Assembly (NCBI GenBank): GCA_001914195.1
Contig: MKYF01000015.1
Span: forward strand, 1 to 43,171
Reading direction: 5' to 3'
Length of the DNA stretch: 43,171 bases
Source of the DNA: Streptococcus mitis
Lineage (GTDB): Bacteria > Bacillota > Bacilli > Lactobacillales > Streptococcaceae
Part shown: positions 6,769 through 14,223 of the stretch, piece by piece
Layout: every line of letters starts with the position of its first letter
Position numbering within the stretch: position 1 is the stretch's first letter
Notes under the pieces: generated by a model
The model's input: only the letters and a program-made list of their open reading frames with translations
Told to the model about the DNA's origin: nothing
Databases searched by the model: none
Made by a program: the position numbers and the translations under genes

Positions 6769-8073
6769 ATGCAATTTCCAGAAGGATTTGTTGAAAAATA
6801 TGAAGAGATACTAGGAGATGAGGCAAGAGATTTTCTTGCCTCTTTTGAGGAGGAAGCGGTTTCGGCCTTTCGGGTCAATCCTTTAAAAGAAGCGCCAGTT
6901 TCCTTTCCTGATGCCATTCCTCAAACTCCTTGGGGACATTATGGGAAGGTTTCAGGGAAATCGCCTGAGCATGCTACTGGTTTAGTTTATTCGCAAGAAC
7001 CTGCTGCTCAGATGGTTGCTCAGGTAGCCCAGCCCGTTCCTGGTATGAAAGTCTTGGATTTGGCTGCTGCACCGGGTGGAAAATCAACTCAGCTAGCAGC
7101 CTATCTAGCAGGGGAGGGCCTTCTTGTTTCTAATGAAATTTCAAGCAAACGGGCTAAGATTTTAGTAGAAAACATGGAGCGCTTTGGAGCGACAAATGTT
7201 GTGGTGACCAATGAATCTGCTGACCGCTTGGCCAAGGTTTTTAAAGGCTATTTTGACCTAATCGTTCTTGATGCCCCTTGCTCTGGTGAAGGGATGTTCC
7301 GTAAGCAACCAGATGCTATGGACTATTGGAGCTTAGATTATCCGAGTCAATGTGCTAGCTTGCAAAGAGAAATTCTGGAAGATGCAGTAACCATGCTAGC
7401 TGAAGGTGGTCGCTTGGTTTATTCAACCTGTACCTGGGCACCTGAGGAAAACGAAGAGATTGTCAAGTGGTTGCTGGAAGAGTATGATTTTGATTTGTTG
7501 CCAGTAGAGCATATCAATGGAATGGTAGATGGAATTGACCTGCCAGAAACGGCTCGGATGTATCCTCATCATTTTAAGGGAGAGGGGCAATTTGTAGCCC
7601 ATTTGCAATTTAAAGGTGAAAATTTAGCACCAAAATGTAAGGCAAGTAAGAGCAATCTCAGTCGTGAACAAGTTGTCTTGTGGCAGGAATTTGCCCAAAA
7701 ACATTTGAAGATCAATCTAAGGGGAATTTTGCAGACTTTTGGAGACCAACTCTATCTCTTGCCCGAACTCTTGCCAGATTTAGGAAAACTCAAGATTGCG
7801 CGCAATGGTCTACATTTGGGTACTTTTAAGAAGAAACGTTTTGAACCCAGTTTTGCTCTTGGTCTAGCCTTGAAACCGAGTCAGGTCAAGCAGTCGGTTG
7901 AAATTGCCCAAGAAGCGTTTGTAAAGTATGTGGCTGGAGAAACCGTTCAGCTGGCGGAAAGTCTGCCAAATGGTTGGTACCAAGTTTTGGTTCAAGGCAA
8001 TGGGTTGGGCTTTGCTAAGGTGACGGGAAATGTTTTGAAAAATTATTTTCCAAAAGGCCTCAGATTCAAGTGA
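6769..8073 (+). CDS. rsmF: RsmF-type 16S rRNA m5C methyltransferase (NOL1/NOP2/Sun family)
   Basis: A 434-residue SAM-dependent RNA cytosine-5 methyltransferase. The SAM-binding motif is DLAAAPGGKSTQLA. The two catalytic cysteines are in DAPCSGEGMFRK (motif IV) and YSTCTWAPEENEE (motif VI). The C-terminal third resembles the RsmF accessory RNA-binding domain. The predicted target is a cytosine in the small-subunit rRNA; the exact base cannot be told from sequence. ATG 6769 directly follows the suhB stop (TAAATG) with AGGAAAAGAAC upstream. It is the last gene of the spx operon. No clear terminator is seen; the pst promoter begins within 7 nt of its stop. Confidence 0.9.
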   Translation: MQFPEGFVEKYEEILGDEARDFLASFEEEAVSAFRVNPLKEAPVSFPDAIPQTPWGHYGKVSGKSPEHATGLVYSQEPAAQMVAQVAQPVPGMKVLDLAAAPGGKSTQLAAYLAGEGLLVSNEISSKRAKILVENMERFGATNVVVTNESADRLAKVFKGYFDLIVLDAPCSGEGMFRKQPDAMDYWSLDYPSQCASLQREILEDAVTMLAEGGRLVYSTCTWAPEENEEIVKWLLEEYDFDLLPVEHINGMVDGIDLPETARMYPHHFKGEGQFVAHLQFKGENLAPKCKASKSNLSREQVVLWQEFAQKHLKINLRGILQTFGDQLYLLPELLPDLGKLKIARNGLHLGTFKKKRFEPSFALGLALKPSQVKQSVEIAQEAFVKYVAGETVQLAESLPNGWYQVLVQGNGLGFAKVTGNVLKNYFPKGLRFK

Positions 8074-8079
8074 AAATGC

Positions 8080-8108
8080 TAGTCAAAGTAGCTTGTCTAT
8101 GTTATAGT
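8080..8108 (+). promoter_or_regulatory. Promoter of the pst operon
   Basis: TAGTCA (8080–8085), a 17-nt spacer and TATAGT (8103–8108) with an extended TG at 8100–8101. The predicted start is near 8115, which is also the ATG of the small ORF. The weak −35 would fit dependence on a phosphate-responsive activator; no defined operator was recognised. Confidence 0.6.
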
Positions 8109-8114
8109 GGAAGT

Positions 8115-8297
8115 ATGGATTTTTTTCAAATTGTCTTTCATTTTAAGTCAAAATTGGTGGGCAAGGTAACTGAGCAAATTACTAGTAAAACCAAGCTAGC
8201 AACGTCAATTGGCTCCCAATTTTCAAAAGAAAAACATAAACAAATAGTTGAAAAAATTCACAGCATTCACCATTATTTTCAAGGAGAAAAACAGTGA
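8115..8297 (+). CDS. Small hypothetical protein leading the pst operon
   Basis: A 60-residue basic ORF (MDFFQIVFHFKSKLVGKV...) starting at ATG 8115, only 6 nt after the −10 box, so its mRNA would be leaderless. It ends in GTGA, overlapping the pstS GTG start by 4 nt and suggesting translational coupling of pstS. An upstream in-frame GTG at 8070 would overlap rsmF and lie before the promoter, so it is not used. The protein has an amphipathic N-terminal part and a His/Lys-rich C-terminus, with no domain I recognise. It could be a real small protein or mainly a leader peptide that sets pstS translation. Confidence 0.6.
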   Translation: MDFFQIVFHFKSKLVGKVTEQITSKTKLATSIGSQFSKEKHKQIVEKIHSIHHYFQGEKQ

Positions 8298-9172
8298 AAA
8301 AAAGGAAAAAACTCGCTCTATCCCTTGCGGCTCTTTTGCTAGCAGGTTCTTTGGCGGGATGTGCTAGCTGGATTGATCGTGGAGAATCCATGACAGCTGT
8401 TGGCTCAACGGCTCTTCAGCCCTTGGTCGAAGCAGCAGCAGATGAATTTGGCTCTATGCACGTTGGAAAAACAGTCAACGTCCAAGGTGGAGGATCTGGT
8501 ACAGGTCTGTCTCAGGTTCAATCTGGAGCCGTTGATGTAGGAAATTCAGATGTATTTGCCGAGGAAAAAGACGGTATCAACGCATCCGCTCTAGTGGACC
8601 ATAAGGTAGCCGTAGCGGGCTTGGCAGTGATTGTAAATAAGGAAGTTGATGTTGAAAATCTGACAACTGAACAACTCCGTAGCATCTTCACAGGTCAAGT
8701 GACCAACTGGAAAGAAGTCGGTGGGAAAGACCTAGCCATTTCCATTATCAACCGCGCGGCAAGTTCAGGTTCGCGTGCAACCTTTGATAGTGTTATCATG
8801 GATGGTCAATCTGCCGTGCAGAGTCAAGAACAGGATTCAAACGGGATGGTCAAAAACATTGTTTCCCAGACACCAGGAGCTATTTCTTACCTAGCCTTTG
8901 CCTATGTGGATGACTCAGTTAAACGTATGAAGTTGAATGGCTATGAGCCGATTGCAGAAAATGTTACAAGCAATAACTGGCCTTTGTGGTCTTATGAACA
9001 CATGTACACCCTAGGCCAACCAAATGAATTGGTTGCAGAATTCCTCAACTTTGTCCTCTCAGATGAAGCGCAAAGCGGAATCGTTAAGGGAATGGGCTAT
9101 ATTTCTGTCAAGGAAATGAAGGTTGAAAAAGATGCTGTCGGAACGGTGACAGCACTAGAAGGGAGTCACTAA
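8294..9172 (+). CDS. pstS: Phosphate ABC transporter substrate-binding lipoprotein PstS
   Basis: A 292-residue lipoprotein that captures inorganic phosphate outside the membrane. The signal peptide has a basic start (MKKRKK), a hydrophobic core and the lipobox LAGC with Cys23. Phosphate-loop motifs are GSTALQPLVEAAADEF, GGGSGTG and RAASSGSRATFD. The start is GTG 8294, with AAGGAG nine bases upstream and a 4-nt overlap with the small ORF. The gene heads the pstS-C-A-B-B-phoU order, which fixes the assignment. Expression is expected to rise when phosphate is scarce, by analogy with other Pst systems. Confidence 0.95.
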   Translation: MKKRKKLALSLAALLLAGSLAGCASWIDRGESMTAVGSTALQPLVEAAADEFGSMHVGKTVNVQGGGSGTGLSQVQSGAVDVGNSDVFAEEKDGINASALVDHKVAVAGLAVIVNKEVDVENLTTEQLRSIFTGQVTNWKEVGGKDLAISIINRAASSGSRATFDSVIMDGQSAVQSQEQDSNGMVKNIVSQTPGAISYLAFAYVDDSVKRMKLNGYEPIAENVTSNNWPLWSYEHMYTLGQPNELVAEFLNFVLSDEAQSGIVKGMGYISVKEMKVEKDAVGTVTALEGSH

Positions 9173-10089
9173 TGAATCAAGAAGAATTAGCTAAAAAATT
9201 ACTTTCTCCCTCAAAGAACTCTCGTCTAGAGAAATTAGGAAAGGGCTTGACCTTTGCCTGCCTGTCTTTGATTGTCATCATTGTGGCTATGATTTTGATT
9301 TTCGTAGCCCAAAAAGGTTTGTCGACCTTCGTTGTTAATGGGGTTAATATCTTTGATTTCCTTTTTGGACAAACTTGGAATCCTTCAGGTAAACAATTTG
9401 GTGCTCTTCCTATGATTTTGGGTTCCTTTATTGTCACAATCCTATCAGCCCTTATCGCAACTCCTTTTGCTATTGGTGCGGCAGTCTTTATGACCGAAGT
9501 CTCACCAAAAGGTGCTAGAATCTTGCAACCAGCTATTGAATTGCTGGTTGGGATCCCTTCAGTCGTGTATGGATTTATCGGTTTGCAGGTCGTAGTTCCC
9601 TTTGTACGTAGTGTCTTTGGTGGAACTGGTTTTGGAATTTTGTCAGGGATTTTCGTTCTCTTTGTCATGATTTTACCGACGGTAACCTTTATGACAACGG
9701 ATAGCTTGCGTGCGGTGCCTCGTCACTACCGCGAAGCTAGTTTGGCTATGGGGGCTACTCGTTGGCAAACCATCTGGCGCGTGACCTTGAAGGCAGCGCG
9801 TTCAGGTATTTTTACAGCAGTGGTCTTTGGGATGGCGCGTGCCTTTGGTGAGGCCTTGGCCATTCAGATGGTGGTCGGAAACTCAGCCGTTGTCCCAACT
9901 TCATTAACAACACCTGCTGCGACCTTAACCTCTGTTTTGACCATGGGTATCGGAAATACCGTTATGGGAACAGTTGACAATAACGTTCTCTGGTCACTGG
10001 CCTTAGTCTTACTCTTGATGAGTTTGGCCTTTAACAGTGTCATTAAATTGATTACGAAAGAAAGAGGAAAGAAAAACTATGCACGCTAA
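9172..10089 (+). CDS. pstC: Phosphate ABC transporter permease PstC
   Basis: A 305-residue inner-membrane permease of the binding-protein-dependent type. A cytoplasmic N-terminus is followed by about six membrane segments (first about residues 25–47, then about 77–103 and onward). The EAA loop that contacts the ATPase is visible as REASLAMGATRWQTIWRV (residues about 187–204). ATG 9172 overlaps the pstS stop by one base, with GGGAG upstream. It pairs with PstA to form the phosphate channel. Confidence 0.95.
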   Translation: MNQEELAKKLLSPSKNSRLEKLGKGLTFACLSLIVIIVAMILIFVAQKGLSTFVVNGVNIFDFLFGQTWNPSGKQFGALPMILGSFIVTILSALIATPFAIGAAVFMTEVSPKGARILQPAIELLVGIPSVVYGFIGLQVVVPFVRSVFGGTGFGILSGIFVLFVMILPTVTFMTTDSLRAVPRHYREASLAMGATRWQTIWRVTLKAARSGIFTAVVFGMARAFGEALAIQMVVGNSAVVPTSLTTPAATLTSVLTMGIGNTVMGTVDNNVLWSLALVLLLMSLAFNSVIKLITKERGKKNYAR

Positions 10090-10963
10090 GAAATTAGATA
10101 AAATTGCAACAGCTGTCCTCTACTCTATTGCAGGAATTATCGTTGCCATCTTGGCATCTTTGATTCTTTATATCTTGGTTCGTGGTTTGCCCCACATCTC
10201 TTGGTCTTTCTTGACTGGCAAATCATCATCTTACCAAGCAGGTGGAGGGATTGGAATTCAGCTTTATAATTCCTTCTTCCTCTTGGTTATTACCTTGATT
10301 ATCTCTGTGCCTTTATCTATGGGGGCTGGGATTTTCCTAGCTGAATATGCCAAAAAAGGTCCTGTGACAAACTTTGTCAGAACCTGTATTGAAATCTTGT
10401 CTTCACTGCCATCAGTGGTTGTTGGTCTCTTTGGTTACTTAATCTTTGTAGTTCAGTTTGAGTATGGATTTTCAATCATTTCAGGTGCCTTGGCCTTGAC
10501 AGTTTTTAACCTACCTCAGATGACGCGTAATGTTGAGGACAGTTTGAAACACGTTCACCATACGCAACGTGAGGCTGGTTTGGCTCTTGGGATTTCTCGT
10601 TGGGAGACTGTGGTCCATGTGGTCATTCCAGAAGCCCTTCCAGGTATTGTGACTGGGGTCGTCTTGGCCTCTGGTCGTATCTTTGGTGAGGCGGCTGCTC
10701 TTATCTATACAGCAGGACAATCCGCTCCAGCCCTAGACTGGTCTAACTGGAATATTCTCAGTGTGACAAGCCCAATCTCTATCTTCCGTCAAGCAGAAAC
10801 TTTGGCTGTCCACATCTGGAAGGTCAATAGTGAAGGAACCATTCCAGATGGAACTATCGTATCAGCAGGTTCTGCCGCCGTGCTCCTTATCTTTATCCTC
10901 ATCTTTAACTTTGGAGCCCGTAAACTCGGAAGCTACCTACATAAGAAATTAACCGCTGCCTAA
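10079..10963 (+). CDS. pstA: Phosphate ABC transporter permease PstA
   Basis: A 294-residue permease with about six membrane segments. The first spans about residues 12–34. The EAA loop REAGLALGISRWETVVHVV lies near residues 163–181 and is followed by PEALPGIVTG. Its start overlaps the pstC end by 11 nt. It forms the heteromeric membrane channel with PstC. Confidence 0.95.
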   Translation: MHAKKLDKIATAVLYSIAGIIVAILASLILYILVRGLPHISWSFLTGKSSSYQAGGGIGIQLYNSFFLLVITLIISVPLSMGAGIFLAEYAKKGPVTNFVRTCIEILSSLPSVVVGLFGYLIFVVQFEYGFSIISGALALTVFNLPQMTRNVEDSLKHVHHTQREAGLALGISRWETVVHVVIPEALPGIVTGVVLASGRIFGEAAALIYTAGQSAPALDWSNWNILSVTSPISIFRQAETLAVHIWKVNSEGTIPDGTIVSAGSAAVLLIFILIFNFGARKLGSYLHKKLTAA

Positions 10964-10973
10964 AGGAGAAGCC

Positions 10974-11777
10974 ATGTCAAAATATAATTGGGATGAAAAG
11001 CATATCATCACCTTTCCTGAAGAGAAAGTGGCCCTCTCTACTAAGGATTTACATGTTTACTACGGTAAAAAAGAATCCATCAAGGGCATCGATATGCAAT
11101 TTGAAAAAAATAAGATTACAGCCTTAATTGGCCCATCTGGATCAGGAAAATCAACCTACCTCCGCAGTCTCAATCGTATGAATGATACGATTGATATTGC
11201 CAAGGTCACAGGTCAAATCCTCTATCAAGGGATTGATGTTAACCGTCCAGAAATCAATGTTTATGAGATGCGTAAGCATATCGGAATGGTCTTCCAACGA
11301 CCAAATCCTTTTGCCAAGTCTATCTACCGCAATATCACTTTTGCCCATGAACGTGCAGGTGTTAAGGATAAGCAAGTCTTGGATGAAATTGTAGAAACCT
11401 CTCTTCGTCAGGCTGCCCTTTGGGACCAGGTCAAAGACGATTTGCATAAGTCAGCCTTGACCCTATCAGGTGGTCAGCAGCAACGTCTCTGTATCGCTCG
11501 TGCCATTTCGGTCAAGCCAGATATTCTCTTGATGGATGAGCCAGCGTCAGCCTTGGATCCGATTGCGACAGCCCAGCTGGAAGAAACCATGCTGGAATTA
11601 AAGAAGGATTTCACTATCATCATCGTGACCCACAGTATGCAGCAGGCTGCGCGTGCTAGTGACTACACAGGATTTTTCTACTTGGGTGACTTGATTGAGT
11701 ACGATAAGACCTCTAATATTTTCCAAAATGCCAAACTACAGTCAACCAATGACTATGTAACAGGACACTTTGGATAG
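10974..11777 (+). CDS. pstB: Phosphate ABC transporter ATP-binding protein PstB (first copy)
   Basis: A 267-residue ABC ATPase. It has Walker A GPSGSGKST, Q-loop VFQRPNPF, signature LSGGQQQR, Walker B ILLMDEPASALDP and the switch histidine in VTHSMQQAAR (His220). All catalytic elements look intact. An AAAGGAG Shine–Dalgarno sequence precedes ATG 10974. It is followed after 12 nt by a second, similar pstB, so the transporter may use a heterodimer of ATPases. Confidence 0.95.
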   Translation: MSKYNWDEKHIITFPEEKVALSTKDLHVYYGKKESIKGIDMQFEKNKITALIGPSGSGKSTYLRSLNRMNDTIDIAKVTGQILYQGIDVNRPEINVYEMRKHIGMVFQRPNPFAKSIYRNITFAHERAGVKDKQVLDEIVETSLRQAALWDQVKDDLHKSALTLSGGQQQRLCIARAISVKPDILLMDEPASALDPIATAQLEETMLELKKDFTIIIVTHSMQQAARASDYTGFFYLGDLIEYDKTSNIFQNAKLQSTNDYVTGHFG

Positions 11778-11789
11778 AAAGGAAACAGT

Positions 11790-12548
11790 ATGACAGAAGC
11801 GATTTTACAGGTGTCAGACCTATCCGTTTACTACAATCAAAAAAAGGCCTTGAATAGTGTTTCCCTCTCTTTCCAACCTAAGGAAATTACAGCCTTGATT
11901 GGTCCATCTGGATCAGGGAAGTCGACTCTTCTCAAGGCTATCAACCGCATGGGGGATCTCAATCCAGAGGTGACCACAACTGGTTCGGTGGTTTACAACG
12001 GCCACAATATTTACAGCCCACGTACAGATACAGTTGAATTGCGGAAGGAAATCGGTATGGTCTTCCAACAGCCAAATCCTTTCCCTATGTCCATCTACGA
12101 AAATGTTGTCTATGGGCTTCGTATCAATGGGGTGAAGGATAAGCAGATTCTGGATGAAGCGGTAGAAAAAGCCCTACAACGAGCTTCTATCTGGGATGAG
12201 GTCAAGGACCGCCTGCATGATTCAGCTATCGGGCTTTCAGGTGGACAACAGCAACGTGTCTGTGTTGCCCGTGTCTTGGCAACCAGTCCTAAAATCATTC
12301 TCTTGGATGAACCAACTTCAGCCTTGGACCCTATCTCTGCTGGTAAGATTGAGGAAACTTTGTATGGGCTAAAAAATAAATACACCATGCTCTTGGTTAC
12401 GCGTTCTATGCAACAAGCCTCTCGAATCTCTGACAAGACAGGATTTTTCCTAGATGGAGATTTGATTGAGTTTAACGATACTAAGAAGATGTTCCTCAAC
12501 CCACAACACAAGGAAACAGAAGATTATATTTCAGGAAAATTTGGATAA
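11790..12548 (+). CDS. pstB: Phosphate ABC transporter ATP-binding protein PstB (second copy, H-loop His replaced by Arg)
   Basis: A 252-residue ABC ATPase paralogous to the preceding gene. Walker A GPSGSGKST, Q-loop VFQQPNPF, signature LSGGQQQR and Walker B IILLDEPTSALDP are intact. The residue where the switch histidine normally sits is Arg205 (VTRSMQQASR, codon CGT 12402–12404), while the first copy has His at the same place. Heterodimeric ABC ATPases often have one degenerate site, so the pair may be asymmetric; this is inference. It lies 8–11 nt before phoU. Confidence 0.93.
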   Translation: MTEAILQVSDLSVYYNQKKALNSVSLSFQPKEITALIGPSGSGKSTLLKAINRMGDLNPEVTTTGSVVYNGHNIYSPRTDTVELRKEIGMVFQQPNPFPMSIYENVVYGLRINGVKDKQILDEAVEKALQRASIWDEVKDRLHDSAIGLSGGQQQRVCVARVLATSPKIILLDEPTSALDPISAGKIEETLYGLKNKYTMLLVTRSMQQASRISDKTGFFLDGDLIEFNDTKKMFLNPQHKETEDYISGKFG

Positions 12549-12559
12549 GGAGATAAATG

Positions 12560-13213
12560 ATGTTACGTTCTCAATTTGAAGAAGATTTAGAGAAATTGCA
12601 CAACCAGTTCTATGCTATGGGACAAGAAGTGCTATCCCAAATCAATCGTACAGTGCGTGCCTTTGTTACGCATGACCGTGATTTGGCCAAGGAAGTCATT
12701 GAAGATGATGCAGAAGTAAACGAATACGAAGTAAAATTGGAGAAGAAATCATTTGAAATGATTGCTCTTCAACAACCCGTTTCTCAGGACTTGCGTACCG
12801 TTTTGACAGTCTTGAAGGCCGTGTCTGACTTGGAACGTATGGGTGACCATGCTGTTTCTATTGCCAAAGCGGCAATCCGTATGAAAGGGGAGCAACGTAT
12901 CCCAGCTGTTGAAGAAGAAATCAAGAGAATGGGTCGCGATGTCAAGAACTTCGTCGAAGCAGCCCTTGACCTCTATCTGAATGGTTCAGTAGATCAGGCC
13001 TATGAAGTAGCAGCCATGGACGAAAAAATCAACCAATACTTTGATAGCATTCGTGACTTGGCTACAGAAGAAATCAAGAAAAATCCAGATGCCATTGTTA
13101 CAGGTCGTGATTACTTCCAAGTGATTGCCTTCTTAGAACGTATTGGAGATTATGCTAAGAATATCTGTGAATGGGTTGTTTACTTTGAAACAGGTAAAAT
13201 TGTCGAACTATAA
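12560..13213 (+). CDS. phoU: PhoU-type regulator of phosphate uptake
   Basis: A 217-residue all-helical protein made of two PhoU repeats. The metal-binding ExxxD-type motifs appear as ERMGDHAVSIAKAA (about residues 76–89) and ERIGDYAKNICEW (about 191–203). The family links the Pst transporter to the phosphate two-component sensor and limits uptake. Two adjacent in-frame ATGs exist at 12557 and 12560. GGAG is 4 nt from the first and 7 nt from the second, so the second is preferred, with only one residue at stake. A terminator follows at 13232. Confidence 0.94.
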   Translation: MLRSQFEEDLEKLHNQFYAMGQEVLSQINRTVRAFVTHDRDLAKEVIEDDAEVNEYEVKLEKKSFEMIALQQPVSQDLRTVLTVLKAVSDLERMGDHAVSIAKAAIRMKGEQRIPAVEEEIKRMGRDVKNFVEAALDLYLNGSVDQAYEVAAMDEKINQYFDSIRDLATEEIKKNPDAIVTGRDYFQVIAFLERIGDYAKNICEWVVYFETGKIVEL

Positions 13214-13231
13214 AATAGATTCATTCTGTAT

Positions 13232-13268
13232 AAAAAGGAGCTTGAAATCAACTAACAGCTCCTTTTTT
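13232..13268 (+). terminator. Terminator of the pst–phoU operon
   Basis: AAAAAGGAGCT (13232–13242) pairs perfectly with AGCTCCTTTTT (13257–13267) across a 14-nt loop. Confidence 0.88.
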
Positions 13269-13309
13269 GAATGAAAAAAATATTTTTGAGATAAAAATTC
13301 AAAAAACAC

Positions 13310-13338
13310 TTGACAAGCACCTTGGGTAGCGTTATAAT
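13310..13338 (+). promoter_or_regulatory. Consensus sigma-70-type promoter of the amino-acid-binding lipoprotein gene
   Basis: TTGACA (13310–13315), exactly 17 nt, then TATAAT (13333–13338). Both boxes are perfect, the strongest-looking promoter in the window. GAGAGG lies about 11 nt before the ATG at 13370. Confidence 0.9.
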
Positions 13339-13369
13339 TATACAAAAATAACAGAGAGGTTGTTTATTT

Positions 13370-14185
13370 ATGAAATCAAAAAAATGGATATTTGTTTTAT
13401 GTAGTTTTCTTGCAAGTTTCTTCTTAGTAGCTTGCCAGTCAGGTTCTAATGGTTCTCAGTCAACTGTTGATGCCATTAAGCAAAAGGGGAAATTAGTTGT
13501 GGCGACTAGTCCTGATTATGCACCTTTTGAATTCCAAGCCTTGGTTGACGGGAAAAATCAGATAGTTGGTGCGGACATTGATATGGCCCAAGCTATCGCT
13601 GATGAACTTGGGGTGAAGTTGGAAATTTCAAGCATGAGTTTTGACAATGTCTTGACCAGCCTTCAAACTGGTAAGGCTGACCTAGCTGTTGCAGGAATTA
13701 GCGCTACTGACGAGAGAAAAGAAGTCTTTGACTTTTCAATTCCTTACTATGAAAACAAGATTAGCTTCTTGGTTCGTAAGTCTGATGTAGAAAAATACAA
13801 GGATTTAACTAGCCTAGAAAGTGCTAATATTGCAGCCCAAAAAGGGACTGTTCCAGAGTCTATGGTCAAGGAACAATTGCCGAAAGCTCAATTGACTTCC
13901 CTAACCAATATGGGGGAAGCTGTCAATGAATTGCAGGCTGGAAAAGTAGATGCTGTTCACATGGATGAGCCTGTTGCACTTAGCTATGCTGCTAAAAATG
14001 CAGACCTAGCTGTCGCAACAGTCAGCTTGAAGATGAAGGACGGCGAAGCCAATGCGGTTGCCCTTAGAAAAAATAGTGCTGATTTGAAAGAAGTGGTGGA
14101 CAAGGTCATCCAAAAACTCAAGGATGACGGTACCTACCAAAGCTATCTTGAAAAAGCAGCAAGCCTAACAGAAGTTGAAGAATAA
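13370..14185 (+). CDS. Amino-acid ABC transporter substrate-binding lipoprotein (family 3), orphan
   Basis: A 271-residue extracellular binding lipoprotein. The signal peptide ends in lipobox LVAC with Cys22. The mature part shows the family 3 pattern for polar amino acids: GKLVVATSPDYAPFEF, GADIDMAQAIADELG, FDNVLTSLQTGKADLAVAGIS and DERKEVFDFSIPYYE. No permease or ATPase gene is adjacent, so it must serve a transporter encoded elsewhere. The ligand is unknown; arginine, cystine, glutamine or aromatic amino acids are all possible. It is transcribed alone from a consensus promoter and ends in a hairpin shared with the converging gene. Confidence 0.9.
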   Translation: MKSKKWIFVLCSFLASFFLVACQSGSNGSQSTVDAIKQKGKLVVATSPDYAPFEFQALVDGKNQIVGADIDMAQAIADELGVKLEISSMSFDNVLTSLQTGKADLAVAGISATDERKEVFDFSIPYYENKISFLVRKSDVEKYKDLTSLESANIAAQKGTVPESMVKEQLPKAQLTSLTNMGEAVNELQAGKVDAVHMDEPVALSYAAKNADLAVATVSLKMKDGEANAVALRKNSADLKEVVDKVIQKLKDDGTYQSYLEKAASLTEVEE

Positions 14186-14187
14186 GA

Positions 14188-14223
14188 AAAAGCAGAGTTG
14201 GAAGTCATTCCAATTCTGCTTTT
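14188..14223. terminator. Bidirectional terminator between converging genes
   Basis: AAAAGCAGAGTTGGAA (14188–14203) pairs with TTCCAATTCTGCTTTT (14208–14223), with one G·U, around a 4-nt loop GTCA. On the minus strand the loop holds the TGA stop (14205–14207) of the MocR gene, and both ends carry T-runs on their own strands. One hairpin can therefore end both transcripts. Confidence 0.85.

Noticed and set aside
9177..9668. A 163-residue ORF on the minus strand
   Set aside because: It lies wholly inside pstC, has low-complexity composition and no promoter or Shine–Dalgarno sequence; it is a shadow frame.
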